The notes under the pieces were generated by a model that was given only the letters and a program-made list of their open reading frames with translations, had not been told where the DNA came from and did no database searches. This document shows positions 1 through 8,437 of a stretch of DNA of 64,000 bases, in pieces (within the stretch, counting starts at the first letter, position 1; each line of letters starts with the position of its first letter). The stretch comes from CAWALV01 sp963782965 (GTDB taxonomy: Bacteria; Actinomycetota; Actinomycetes; Acidothermales; Acidothermaceae): the NCBI GenBank assembly GCA_963782965.1, contig CAWALV010000002.1:930001-994000 (forward strand), written 5' to 3'. Made by a program: the position numbers and the translations under genes.

Positions 1-1798
1 CGCGGCAGATCCGTTCGACGTCGTCCCACCGGCCGAGCAGGCTGTAGATCCGAGCTGCGTCGCCGCGCAAGCAGTTGGCCCAGCTGCGCAACTCGTGCTC
101 GTCGCAGTAGGCGAGCCCTCGCGCGAGGTAGCTCTCCGCCTCCGAGAAGCGGCAGGTCGTGGTGGCGACCGCGACGAGGTTCGCGTACGCGCGGGCGACG
201 GCCTCCTCACAGTTGTTCTCGAGAGCGATGTCGAGCGCCGTCAACAGGATGGGCTCGCCGTCCTCCCCGCGATTGTTGCGCGCGCAGGCCTCGCTGTTGA
301 GGGCATCGCTGAGCAGGGCGGCGTCCTGGGTGTCGCGGGCGATGCTTTGTGCCGCGAGGGCGAACTCCACCGAGTCGTTCGGGCGTCGGATCATCCGCAT
401 GCCGGCAAGGTTCGCGTAGGCCCAGCCCAGCTGCGCCGACGGCCCGTACGGGTCGAGCAGGTCGACCGCCTGCCGTGCCAGCGCGTCGGCCTCCGGTCCG
501 CGGCAGAGGCGGAACAGGACACGTGAGAGGAGGCGCAGCGCGTCGGCCAGCTCGACCGGATCGCCGATCTGCTGCCACAAGTCGACCGCGGCCCGCCTGT
601 TCGTTGCCGCCTCCTGCCATCGTTCGACGCAGCCCAGCTCGGTCGCCAGAGCACTGTGCAACTGCGCTCGCTCGCGCAGGTCGAGGCGGTCGGCGAACCG
701 GGCTGCCCGGCGCAACTGCGCGGCCGCCTCTCGGTGGGCGGCAAGCTCAGCGGCCCGGTGCCCCGCGCGCCGGGCGTGACGCAGCACCGCGTCGGCGTCG
801 CCCGCGGCTTCTGCGTGGTGTGCCAGCCGGGCGTCGTCCGTGCTGCCGGCGGCGACCAGTGCGTCGAGTATCCGCGCGTGCAGCGGCTGGCGGCGATGCG
901 CGGGGACGGCCTCGTCGATCGCGATCCGCGCGATCTCGTGACGGAACCGGAAGTGGTCGTGCTCCGACACCAGGACGCCCGCGCCGAGGCACCCGTCGAC
1001 CGCTTCGACGTCGGTTGCGGCCACCCGGCGCAGCAGCGGCACTGCGACGTTCGGTCCGATGAGCGCGGCCGCGTCGAGAACTCGCCGAGCCGCGGGCGAC
1101 AGGCGGGCGATCCGGGCGAGGACGGCTTCCCGCGCGGACGCAGGCACGTTCGCGCTGCCCAGCTCGAGGACGACCGCGACGTAGAACGGGTTGCCCCCGG
1201 TCAGCGCGTAGAGCTGGTCGGCGGGCAGGTTCCTGGCCTGCGCAAGGTGGTCGACGGCAGCCGCTGACAGCCGTGGCAGCGTTACGCGACGTACCGCCCG
1301 GCGAGTGACCAGCTCGCCGAGCGCGATCCGCAGCGGATGGTCGGGCGCCAGCCCGTCGTCGCGATACGTGACGAGCAGCAGGGTCTGAGTGTCACGCAGT
1401 CGCGCGGCGAGGAACTGCAACAGATCGAGGGTCGCCTCGTCTGCCCAATGCACGTCTTCGACCACGACGACGGTCGGGCCGTGGGCGGCGAGGTCTTCCA
1501 GAAGCAGCCGGAAAAGGCGGTCGCGCGGCGCGTCGTCGCGGCAGGCGGCGAGCAGTGCACCCCCGAGCTGTTGGGCGAGGTCGAAGAGGGGCTCGAGGGG
1601 ACGCGGGGTGAACGAACCGTCGCACGCCCCCCACAACCATCGCGAACCGGGCAGCCGGGTGCGCGCGGCTTCGAGCAGTGCCGTCTTCCCGACACCTGCT
1701 TCCCCGGCCACCAGGACCAGCCGCGGGTCGCCGGAAATCGCCTCCGCGGCGTATTCGTCGAGCAGGTCGAGGAACGCATCGCGCTCGAGCAGTTCCAC
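1..1798 (-). CDS. LAL/MalT-like AAA ATPase transcriptional regulator (partial, runs off the left edge)
   Basis: The minus frame is open from a GTG at 1798 to the window edge (about 599 codons). It starts VELLERDAFLDLL, then has a Walker A motif GEAGVGKT at residues 32-39 and a Walker B-like VVVVEDVHWADEA near residue 110, the pattern of the AAA domain of large LuxR-type (LAL) regulators. The rest is Ala/Arg/Leu-rich helical sequence like the TPR-type repeats of this family. The expected C-terminal DNA-binding helix-turn-helix lies beyond the edge and is not seen. It starts 15 nt behind the murA stop on the same strand, so the two are probably co-transcribed. The inducer and targets cannot be told. 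Confidence 0.8.
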   Translation of the reverse strand, partial: MELLERDAFLDLLDEYAAEAISGDPRLVLVAGEAGVGKTALLEAARTRLPGSRWLWGACDGSFTPRPLEPLFDLAQQLGGALLAACRDDAPRDRLFRLLLEDLAAHGPTVVVVEDVHWADEATLDLLQFLAARLRDTQTLLLVTYRDDGLAPDHPLRIALGELVTRRAVRRVTLPRLSAAAVDHLAQARNLPADQLYALTGGNPFYVAVVLELGSANVPASAREAVLARIARLSPAARRVLDAAALIGPNVAVPLLRRVAATDVEAVDGCLGAGVLVSEHDHFRFRHEIARIAIDEAVPAHRRQPLHARILDALVAAGSTDDARLAHHAEAAGDADAVLRHARRAGHRAAELAAHREAAAQLRRAARFADRLDLRERAQLHSALATELGCVERWQEAATNRRAAVDLWQQIGDPVELADALRLLSRVLFRLCRGPEADALARQAVDLLDPYGPSAQLGWAYANLAGMRMIRRPNDSVEFALAAQSIARDTQDAALLSDALNSEACARNNRGEDGEPILLTALDIALENNCEEAVARAYANLVAVATTTCRFSEAESYLARGLAYCDEHELRSWANCLRGDAARIYSLLGRWDDVERICR

Positions 1799-1813
1799 GA
1801 AGCAATCCTGGAC

Positions 1814-3112
1814 TCAGGCCACCCGGATGTTCAAGCCGAGCGCCCGGAGTTGTTCTTCCGGGCGGTGGTAGCCGCGCTGGAGGTGATGGACGCCGGTGAG
1901 CACCGACTCGCCGTCCGCGACCGCGGCCGCGATGACGCTGGAGAAGCCGGCGCGCACGTCGGGGATCTCCACGTGCGCCCCACGCAGCTTCGACACGCCT
2001 CGCACGATCGCCGAGTGCACGGCGTCGGTGTCGTGGAAGCGGCAGGCCGGACCGCCGAGACAGGTGCTGAACAGCTCGATCTCGGCACCCATCGCCTGGA
2101 GCGCGGGAACGTAGACGAGCCGGTCCTCATAGACGGTCTCGTGCAGGACCGACATGCCTCGGGCCTGGGTGAACAGCATCATCAGCGGCGTCTGCCAGTC
2201 GGTCATGAACCCGGGGTGGGTGTCGGTCTGTACGGCGGCTGCCGAAAGGCCCGCGGCGGCCGAGGCCGTCATGCCGTGCTCGTCGATGTCGACGTCGGCG
2301 CCCATGCGAAGCAACGTGGTGATCGCGGTCGACAACCGCTCCTGCGGGCAGCCGATGACGCGGACCGTGCCGCCGGTGAGCAGGCCCGCAACGAGGTAGC
2401 TGAACGCTTCGTTGCGGTCGCCGGCCAGTCGCGCCCGCGCACCGTTGAGGCGCGGTACGCCTTCGATGACGATCCGGCGATCGGGTGAGAACTCGATGCG
2501 CGCGCCCATGCGCTGCAGGAACAGTGCCAACTCGACGACCTCGGGTTCGGTGGCCGCGTTGGTCAGCACCGTCTTGCCCTTGGCTACGGCACCGGTGAGG
2601 AGCACCGACTCGGTGGCACCCACGCTCGGATACGGCAGGTTGATGCGTGCGCCGGTCAGCCGCCGGGCGCGCGCGTGGATGCCGTCGTCCGTCACTTCGA
2701 CTTCCGCCCCGAACGAGCGGAGCGCGTCGACGTGGAAGTCGACCGGCCGGCTGCCTATCCGGTCGCCGCCCACCTTGGGCACGAAGGCCTCGCCGGCCAG
2801 GTGTAGCAGCGGTCCGAGCAGGAGCACCGGGATGCGGTTGAGGCCGCTGAACGACAGCGGCACGTGCGGGTTCGCGTCCTGCGCAGGGACGACGGTGACG
2901 GCTTCGTCATCGACACGGACCTCTGCACCGACGGCGCGCAGCATGTCGGCGGTGATGGTGACGTCGCCGACGTCCGGCACGTTCTCGATGACGCTGGGTC
3001 GGTCGGCGAGCAACGCGGCCACCATGTGCTTGGTGACCGCGTTCTTCGAGCCGCGCACGACGATGTCGCCGTGCAAGGGTCCACTCGGCTCGATCACCCA
3101 TGCGTCGCGCAT
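1814..3112 (-). CDS. murA: UDP-N-acetylglucosamine 1-carboxyvinyltransferase, Asp-type MurA
   Basis: This enzyme transfers enolpyruvate from PEP to UDP-GlcNAc, the first committed cytoplasmic step of peptidoglycan synthesis. The 432-aa product has GSKNA with Lys23, DVRAG with Arg387, and TDWQTP with Asp305, the positions of the family's catalytic residues. The PEP-loop Cys (Cys115 in E. coli) is Asp117 in GGDRIGSRPVD, as in mycobacterial MurA; this change is known to give intrinsic fosfomycin insensitivity. Some stretches (FMTDWQTPLMMLF, VYEDRLVYV) differ from the common MurA consensus, so it may be a divergent second MurA-type paralogue. The ATG sits 7 nt behind a TACCAT -10 box, suggesting a leaderless message. 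Confidence 0.9.
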   Translation of the reverse strand: MRDAWVIEPSGPLHGDIVVRGSKNAVTKHMVAALLADRPSVIENVPDVGDVTITADMLRAVGAEVRVDDEAVTVVPAQDANPHVPLSFSGLNRIPVLLLGPLLHLAGEAFVPKVGGDRIGSRPVDFHVDALRSFGAEVEVTDDGIHARARRLTGARINLPYPSVGATESVLLTGAVAKGKTVLTNAATEPEVVELALFLQRMGARIEFSPDRRIVIEGVPRLNGARARLAGDRNEAFSYLVAGLLTGGTVRVIGCPQERLSTAITTLLRMGADVDIDEHGMTASAAAGLSAAAVQTDTHPGFMTDWQTPLMMLFTQARGMSVLHETVYEDRLVYVPALQAMGAEIELFSTCLGGPACRFHDTDAVHSAIVRGVSKLRGAHVEIPDVRAGFSSVIAAAVADGESVLTGVHHLQRGYHRPEEQLRALGLNIRVA

Positions 3113-3119
3113 GGTAGGG

Positions 3120-3125
3120 ATGGTA
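3120..3125 (-). promoter_or_regulatory. -10 box of murA (leaderless type)
   Basis: TACCAT on the minus strand ends 7 nt before the murA ATG, so the transcript probably begins at or next to the start codon. No clear -35 hexamer is seen. Confidence 0.5.
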
Positions 3126-3153
3126 CGTCCTGCTCCACACCTGGGAGGTTGTC

Positions 3154-4155
3154 GTGGCTGTCGTCGAGGGTGCGCCGGTTCGCTGGGGAATCATCGGCAC
3201 CGGGGGGATCGCATCGGCGTTCGCCGGCGACCTCGGCCTGCTCGGCCGTGACGCCGAAGTCCTCGCGGTGGGTTCGCGCACCCAAGCGGGGGCGGACCGC
3301 TTCGCCGACCGTTTCGGCATCCAGCGCAGGTACTCAAGCTATGAGGCGCTGGTCGCCGATCCCGACGTCGACGCGGTCTATGTCTCGACACCACACCCGA
3401 TGCACCACCCGAACGCGCTGCTCGCCATCGAGGCCGGCAAGGCCGTGCTGGTCGAGAAGCCGTTCACCGTCAACGCTGGCCAGGCCGAGGAACTCGTCGC
3501 CGCCGCACGCAGCCGCGGCACATTCTTGATGGAGGCGATGTGGACGCGCTTCTTGCCGCATGTCGCCAAGGTGCGCGAGCTCGTGGCGCAGGGCCGGCTC
3601 GGCGACGTCCGCTCACTGACCGTCGACCACGGGCAGTGGTTCGCCAAGGATCCCGCCCACCGGCTGTTCGCGCCGGAGCTGGGCGGTGGTGCGTTGCTCG
3701 ACCTCGGCATCTACGTCGTGTCGTTCGCGTCGATGCTGTTCGGGACGCCGAAACGGATCACTGCGGTGAGCGACCAGGCTTTCACCGGAGTCGACGCGCA
3801 GACCGGAATGCTCATGCAGTACGAGGGCGGCGAGCACGCCATCTTGTTCACGACGCTCGAGACGAGAAGTGCCAACCGGGCCAGCATCAACGGCACGCAG
3901 GCTCGCATCGAGATCGACGGCATGTTCTACGCCCCGACCGGGTTCCGGCTCGTGCATCGCGATGGTCAGGAGGAGCGCTTCGACGTGCCGCACGAGGGAC
4001 ACGGGCTGCGTCACCAGGCAGCGGAGGTCGGCCGGTGCCTTCGGGCGGGCGAGACGCAAAGTGAGCTCATGCCGCTCGACGAGACGGTGTCGATCATGCG
4101 CACCCTCGACGAGGTGCGCCGCCAGATCGGCCTGCACTACCCGGGCGAGAGTTAG
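3154..4155 (+). CDS. Gfo/Idh/MocA-family NAD(P)-dependent oxidoreductase
   Basis: The 333-aa protein has an N-terminal Rossmann domain (WGIIGTGGIASAF, residues 11-23), the family EKP motif in VLVEKPFTVN near residue 97, and the second-domain signature GGGALLDLGIY near residue 180. These enzymes oxidise or reduce sugars, inositols or trans-dihydrodiols with a bound nicotinamide cofactor; the substrate cannot be read from the sequence. The GTG start follows GGGAGG at 3146-3151. It is divergent from murA with only 41 bp between the starts, so the two promoters overlap. Confidence 0.85.
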   Translation: MAVVEGAPVRWGIIGTGGIASAFAGDLGLLGRDAEVLAVGSRTQAGADRFADRFGIQRRYSSYEALVADPDVDAVYVSTPHPMHHPNALLAIEAGKAVLVEKPFTVNAGQAEELVAAARSRGTFLMEAMWTRFLPHVAKVRELVAQGRLGDVRSLTVDHGQWFAKDPAHRLFAPELGGGALLDLGIYVVSFASMLFGTPKRITAVSDQAFTGVDAQTGMLMQYEGGEHAILFTTLETRSANRASINGTQARIEIDGMFYAPTGFRLVHRDGQEERFDVPHEGHGLRHQAAEVGRCLRAGETQSELMPLDETVSIMRTLDEVRRQIGLHYPGES

Positions 4156-4161
4156 CGATCC

Positions 4162-4437
4162 TTACGCCCGCCCGCGGCACAGTTCGAGGATCGACAGCGC
4201 CAACTGCCCGCCGCCCCGCCCGAGGCCCTCGACGTAGGCGTTGACGATCTGGAGTTCGCGGGAGTGCTCGAGCCGTCGGCCGGTGTGCGCCATCCGGACG
4301 GCTTGCACCTCGCGCGACAGGGCGATCCGCCGCCGCACGATCTCGATCAACTCGGCGTCGACCTCGTCGATGCTTTGGCGCAGGCCGTTGATCGTGGCCG
4401 CTACCTCGTCGGCGGTCAGGGCCGGGGTGCTGTTCAT
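4162..4437 (-). CDS. Chorismate mutase (AroQ-type, short monofunctional form)
   Basis: The enzyme converts chorismate to prephenate, the branch point to Phe and Tyr. The 91-aa product is the length of the all-helical AroQ fold: LRQSIDEVDAELIEIVRRRI with Arg and Asp in helix 1, SREVQAVRMAHTGRRLEHSR with the active-site Lys/Arg region, and a final helix. The ATG at 4437 is chosen because AAGGAAGAA lies 8-9 nt upstream; the frame extends further up to 4593 but that part is the regulatory leader. The gene is preceded by an aromatic leader peptide (4536-4607) and a strong hairpin (4494-4518), so it is probably controlled by ribosome-mediated attenuation. Confidence 0.85.
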   Translation of the reverse strand: MNSTPALTADEVAATINGLRQSIDEVDAELIEIVRRRIALSREVQAVRMAHTGRRLEHSRELQIVNAYVEGLGRGGGQLALSILELCRGRA

Positions 4438-4493
4438 CGGTCTCAGTTCTTCCTTTCGGGTCTGCCGCCGGTCCGTCGCCGCAGGACGCGAAA

Positions 4494-4518
4494 CGCCCCG
4501 GGCTTCGAGCCCGGGGCG
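4494..4518 (-). terminator. Attenuator hairpin before chorismate mutase
   Basis: A perfect inverted repeat with 11-bp arms (4494-4504 and 4508-4518), nearly all G and C, and a 3-nt loop lies between the leader-peptide stop and the chorismate mutase start. On the minus strand it is followed by TTTCG, a weak U-tract of the kind common in GC-rich actinobacteria. A second small stem (GTCTG/CAGAC, 4529-4542) overlaps the leader stop codon and could be a competing structure. Confidence 0.65.
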
Positions 4519-4535
4519 TCGGTTGAGGTCTGTGG

Positions 4536-4607
4536 TCAGACGGCGTCGACGGCTACCGGACTCCCGGAGCCATAAAAGAAGTACGCCGACCACGAAGACG
4601 CTGTCAT
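4536..4607 (-). CDS. Aromatic-rich leader peptide of chorismate mutase
   Basis: A 23-codon ORF begins MTASSWSAYFFYGSG and ends at TGA 18 nt before the attenuator hairpin. Five of seven consecutive codons read Trp, Tyr, Phe, Phe, Tyr, including TTT and TAT, codons that are rare in this GC-rich window. That is what a sensor of charged aromatic tRNAs should look like: stalling at these codons would change the downstream RNA folding. The ATG has no Shine-Dalgarno sequence; it sits 5 nt behind the stop of the upstream gene (4613-4840), so translation may be coupled to it. The mechanism is inferred by analogy with known trp and aromatic leader peptides. Confidence 0.7.
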   Translation of the reverse strand: MTASSWSAYFFYGSGSPVAVDAV

Positions 4608-4612
4608 GGCAG

Positions 4613-4840
4613 TCAGTGTGCGGCGAGATCGGACGTCCGTCCAGCGGCGTCCATTATTCGAGACGCGTTGTCGTGGACGAGCAGCTCGCCGCAGTGGCAG
4701 CGCAGCAGCACCTTGGGACCGATCGGCGTCTGCTCAACGTCGAGGACCGACTCGTAGCCGAGGAGGACGCGGGCGCCGTGGGAGGGGCAGTAAGGAGCGA
4801 ACATGTTCCGATCATCGGCTGCAGGATCGTTCAGGTCCAT
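4613..4840 (-). CDS. Small conserved-looking Cys/His protein, possible zinc-binding
   Basis: The 75-aa product has a Cys18-x2-His21 pair and a Cys48-x-Cys50 pair separated by beta-type sequence, which could hold one zinc ion as a small ribbon. I do not recognise a named family. Its ATG is 13 bp from the divergent LysR start, and its stop is 5 nt before the chorismate mutase leader peptide, so it is probably first in a transcript with the leader and the mutase. A link to aromatic metabolism is only suggested by position. Confidence 0.6.
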   Translation of the reverse strand: MDLNDPAADDRNMFAPYCPSHGARVLLGYESVLDVEQTPIGPKVLLRCHCGELLVHDNASRIMDAAGRTSDLAAH

Positions 4841-4841
4841 C

Positions 4842-4847
4842 TAATAT
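4842..4847 (+). promoter_or_regulatory. -10 box of the LysR gene (leaderless type)
   Basis: TAATAT ends 6 nt before the LysR ATG at 4854. It lies in the 13-bp gap between two divergent starts, so any -35 contact would fall inside the neighbouring coding region. Confidence 0.5.
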
Positions 4848-4853
4848 TCAGAG

Positions 4854-5786
4854 ATGACTACGTTCAGTCGAGACTTCACGATCGACCCACGCCGGCTGCG
4901 GGTCCTTCGGGAGATCCAGTCGCGGGGCACCGTGACCGCCGCTGCGGACGGCCTGCACCTGACGCCGTCCGCCGTCTCCCAGCAGGTCGCCGTGCTGTCG
5001 CGAGAACTCGGCATGCCGCTGCTCGAGAAGGTGGGTCGCGGGGTGCGGCTCACCGGGCAGGCTCGGCTGCTGCTCGAGCACGGCAGCATCGTGCAGGCGC
5101 AGCTCGAGCGGGCCCGCGCCGACCTGACCGCGCTGGCCGACGGGCGTATCGGCAATCTCGTGGTGGCCGGATTCGCGACCGCGATCTCGGGTCTCATCGC
5201 GCCGGCGATCGCCGAGCTGGCGAACAGCCACCCCGGCATCACGGTGAGCGCGGTCGAGTCGGAGCCGCCGGACCTCTTCACCCAGGTCGACAGCGGTGAC
5301 GTCGACGTCGCCGTGGCGGTGGACTACCGCAAGGTGCCTCCCCGCACCGACCGGCACTACTTCCGGGTCGACCTCCTGGCCGACCCGCTCGAGGCCGCCC
5401 TGCCGGTCGGCCACCGGCTCGCGAACGCAGCGGGGATCGACCTGCGCGACCTCGCCGACGACGTCTTCGTGGCCGCGATGCCGGGCAGCTCCTGCTCGGA
5501 GGTCACGCTGGCCGCGTGCGCAGCCGCCGGCTTCAACCCCGACGTCCGGCACTTCAGCACGACGTGGGAAGCCGTCGTCGCCCTCGTCGGGGTCGGTTGT
5601 GGGGTGGCGCTGGTGCCGCGCCTGGCGCAGCCGCTCGACCGGCCCGACGTCGTGTTCCGGCCGGTGGAAAGCGGCCGCGCCTGCCGCAACGTCTTCGCGG
5701 CGGTGCGCGCCGGTGCGCAGGACGAGCCGGCCCGGGCCGCCGTCCTCGCCGTCCTCAAGCACATCGCTGAGGAGCACGGCCGTTAG
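4854..5786 (+). CDS. LysR-family transcriptional regulator
   Basis: The 310-aa protein has the LysR winged helix-turn-helix at about residues 12-70 (LRVLREIQSRGTVTAAADGL, then LTPSAVSQQVAVLSRELG) followed by a two-lobed periplasmic-binding-protein-like effector domain (about 95-300). LysR regulators usually control a divergent neighbour; here that is the Cys/His protein gene leading into chorismate mutase, starting 13 bp away. The effector is unknown. Its TAG stop carries the start of a possible guaA -10 box. Confidence 0.85.
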   Translation: MTTFSRDFTIDPRRLRVLREIQSRGTVTAAADGLHLTPSAVSQQVAVLSRELGMPLLEKVGRGVRLTGQARLLLEHGSIVQAQLERARADLTALADGRIGNLVVAGFATAISGLIAPAIAELANSHPGITVSAVESEPPDLFTQVDSGDVDVAVAVDYRKVPPRTDRHYFRVDLLADPLEAALPVGHRLANAAGIDLRDLADDVFVAAMPGSSCSEVTLAACAAAGFNPDVRHFSTTWEAVVALVGVGCGVALVPRLAQPLDRPDVVFRPVESGRACRNVFAAVRAGAQDEPARAAVLAVLKHIAEEHGR

Positions 5787-5789
5787 ACT
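5784..5789 (+). promoter_or_regulatory. Possible -10 box of guaA
   Basis: TAGACT overlaps the stop codon of the LysR gene and lies 30 nt before the guaA GTG. A CTCGGG/CCCGAG inverted repeat follows directly in the short 5' leader. Confidence 0.35.
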
Positions 5790-5819
5790 CGGGCACCCGA
5801 ACCCGAGGAAGGTCCTGGC

Positions 5820-7394
5820 GTGAGCGACCCGGCCGTTGCCGCCGACACCCCAACCGTGCTGGTCGTCGACTTCGGTGCGCAGTACGCGCAGCTGATCGCC
5901 CGCCGAGTGCGGGAGGCCGGTTCGTACAGCGAGATCGTGCCGCACACCACGCCCGTCGCCGACCTGGTCGCACGCAAGCCCGCGGCGCTGATCCTTTCCG
6001 GCGGCCCGTCGTCGGTCTACGAACCCGGCGCTCCCGACGTCGACCCGGCGCTGTTCGAGACGGGCATTCCGGTGCTGGGCATCTGCTACGGGTTCCAGGC
6101 GATGGCTCGCGCGCTGGGCGGCGTGGTCGAACGCACCGGCCTTGCCGAGTTCGGCGGCACCAAGCTCGGTCTCGTGCCCGCAAGCGAAGGCGTGCTGCTG
6201 CACGGCCTGCCCGCTCGCCAGTCGGTCTGGATGTCGCACGGCGATTCGGTCACGAAGGCCCCGCCCGGCTTCACCATCACCGCGTCGTCGGACGGCGCGC
6301 CGGTGGCCGCTTTCGAAGACGTCGGACGCCGGCTGGCCGGCGTGCAGTTCCACCCCGAAGTGCGTCACACCGAGCACGGCCAGACCGTGCTGCGCAGGTT
6401 CCTGCACGACGTCGCCGGCCTCTCGCCGTCCTGGACGACCGCCGGCATCGTCGCCGAGCAGGTCGACCGGATCCGCGCGCAGGTCGGGTCGGGCCGGGTC
6501 ATCTGCGGATTGTCGGGCGGTGTCGATTCGGCTGTGGCGGCGGCGCTTGTGCAGCGTGCCGTCGGTGACCAGCTCACCTGCGTGTTCGTCGACCACGGGC
6601 TGCTGCGCGAAGGCGAGGCGGAGCAGGTCGAGCGCGACTTCGTGGCGGCGACCGGCGTGCGGCTGCACGTGGTCGACGCGTCACGCACGTTCTTGTCGGC
6701 ACTCGCCGGGGTGTCCGACCCCGAGAGCAAGCGCAAGATCATCGGGCGGGAGTTCATTCGCGCGTTCGAAGCTGCCGCGCGCGAGGTCTCTGCCGAGGCG
6801 CCGGTCGAGTACCTGGTTCAGGGCACGCTGTATCCCGACGTCGTCGAATCAGGCGGCGGCAGCGGGACGGCGAACATCAAGTCGCACCACAACGTCGGCG
6901 GGTTGCCCGACGACCTCCAGTTCAACCTCGTCGAGCCGCTGCGCACGTTGTTCAAGGACGAGGTGCGTGCGGTCGGCCTCGAGCTCGGTCTGCCACCGGC
7001 GCTGGTGTGGCGGCAGCCGTTCCCCGGCCCGGGTCTCGCCGTCCGCATCATCGGTGAGGTGACCGACGAACGGCTCGCGGTGCTGCGCCGGGCCGATGCG
7101 ATCGTGCGCGAAGAACTGACTGCCGCCGGGCAGGACCGCGAGATTTGGCAGTGCCCGGTGGTGCTGCTGGCCGACGTCCGCTCGGTCGGCGTGCAGGGCG
7201 ACGGGCGAACCTACGGGCATCCGATCGTGCTGCGGCCGGTGTCGTCGGAAGATGCGATGACCGCCGACTGGTCGCGGTTGCCGCACGACCTGCTCGCCCG
7301 AATCTCGACGCGAATCACCAATGAAGTGCGTGAGGTCAACCGGGTCGTGCTCGATGTGACGAGCAAGCCGCCCGGCACGATCGAGTGGGAGTGA
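5820..7394 (+). CDS. guaA: GMP synthase (glutamine-hydrolysing)
   Basis: This enzyme aminates XMP to GMP with glutamine and ATP, the last step of guanine nucleotide synthesis. The 524-aa product has the class I amidotransferase domain first, with the nucleophile Cys89 in GICYGFQ and the catalytic His in VQFHPEV, then the ATP pyrophosphatase P-loop GLSGGVDSAVA near residue 230, and the GMP synthase C-terminal dimerisation domain ending TSKPPGTIEWE. Length and domain order are standard. The GTG start follows GAGGAAGG at 5804-5811. Confidence 0.97.
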   Translation: MSDPAVAADTPTVLVVDFGAQYAQLIARRVREAGSYSEIVPHTTPVADLVARKPAALILSGGPSSVYEPGAPDVDPALFETGIPVLGICYGFQAMARALGGVVERTGLAEFGGTKLGLVPASEGVLLHGLPARQSVWMSHGDSVTKAPPGFTITASSDGAPVAAFEDVGRRLAGVQFHPEVRHTEHGQTVLRRFLHDVAGLSPSWTTAGIVAEQVDRIRAQVGSGRVICGLSGGVDSAVAAALVQRAVGDQLTCVFVDHGLLREGEAEQVERDFVAATGVRLHVVDASRTFLSALAGVSDPESKRKIIGREFIRAFEAAAREVSAEAPVEYLVQGTLYPDVVESGGGSGTANIKSHHNVGGLPDDLQFNLVEPLRTLFKDEVRAVGLELGLPPALVWRQPFPGPGLAVRIIGEVTDERLAVLRRADAIVREELTAAGQDREIWQCPVVLLADVRSVGVQGDGRTYGHPIVLRPVSSEDAMTADWSRLPHDLLARISTRITNEVREVNRVVLDVTSKPPGTIEWE

Positions 7395-7601
7395 ACCCGC
7401 CGCTCCGCTTCTGATTCCGTTGATGGCCGAGCGGGCGAAACAAGGGATGATCGATCAGCGCTCGACATCGATGCGGCTTCGCCATCCATCACAACGCGGC
7501 GTGTCCGCGCGGCAAAACGCTTGACCGCTGCGACGGTTGTCGCCAAGTGAGGACGGCGCGCGGCAGCCGATTCGGCCGGAAAAGCGGGACGCGGAGGGGT
7601 C

Positions 7602-8366
7602 GTGGCGGAGGCGACGCGATACGGAACCTGGGTCGGGTATGACGGCAACGCCCGGGCGATCCTCGCTGGTGTCTTGCTGGCGGCTGCACTCTTGGTGGTG
7701 GCGGCTGGATCGCGCATCAGGCGACCCGTCACGGTTCCTCAGCTTGGAGGCCGCCGCGCCCAAGCCGTGCTTCTTGCGGGTTGGGCCCTTGCTCTCATCG
7801 CGTTCATCGTCGGTTTCGCCGCTTATGCGCGGCAGACTTTGAATGACTATCCGCACGGAACTGCGCCACCCGAGCCGGTCCGGCCTTTCACGCTTGCCTT
7901 CGCAGTCGTCACCGGCGTCGTTATCGCCAGAGGCACCCACGGGCCTGCCCGTCGTCGGGTCGCGAACGGTGTCATCGGCGCTTTCATCGCTCCCATGATC
8001 TTCGAGTTGCCGTTCGATCTGGTCGTGATGACGCGGACCTATCCGCCGTTGGAACCCCATCCGGGCCTCTACCGAGCGGCGTTCTTCGGGCCGTTGTTCC
8101 TCGTGGAGCTCACGACGATGGCGTTGCTCCTGCTCGCTCCCGCCGCCGTCCTGTCGCGGGCCGCCATGCTGACCCTTGCCGCCATGCTGGTCGTGTTCGC
8201 CGGCTGGGCAACGGTCGGGTTCGGGTTCCCGTCGTCGCCGACAACGCTCGCGTTCAATGTGACAGCAAAGTTCCTGGCCTTTCTCACCACGATCGGCCTT
8301 TTCCTCCCGCACTGGCCCCACGCAGCGGTGGACCAGGTGCGTGGAGATGCCTACGGAGACCACTGA
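7602..8366 (+). CDS. Integral membrane protein of unknown function
   Basis: The 254-aa protein has about six hydrophobic segments (roughly residues 20-36, 54-74, 88-108, 118-136, 150-180 and 195-225) and short polar loops. I recognise no family or motif. The GTG start follows GGAGGGG closely. It stands alone between guaA (207 bp upstream, nothing recognised in the gap) and the PspC operon on the other strand. Confidence 0.65.
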   Translation: MAEATRYGTWVGYDGNARAILAGVLLAAALLVVAAGSRIRRPVTVPQLGGRRAQAVLLAGWALALIAFIVGFAAYARQTLNDYPHGTAPPEPVRPFTLAFAVVTGVVIARGTHGPARRRVANGVIGAFIAPMIFELPFDLVVMTRTYPPLEPHPGLYRAAFFGPLFLVELTTMALLLLAPAAVLSRAAMLTLAAMLVVFAGWATVGFGFPSSPTTLAFNVTAKFLAFLTTIGLFLPHWPHAAVDQVRGDAYGDH

Positions 8367-8437
8367 CGAACAGATTCTGCTCGTCGCCGTTGCTCTGATC
8401 CGGCGCTGAGGTCTAGGCGGGCGCGTCCTGAGCCAAC

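Noticed and set aside
4848..6668. 606-codon minus-strand frame across the LysR gene and guaA
   Set aside because: Shadow frame of guaA; no family pattern and no start signal.
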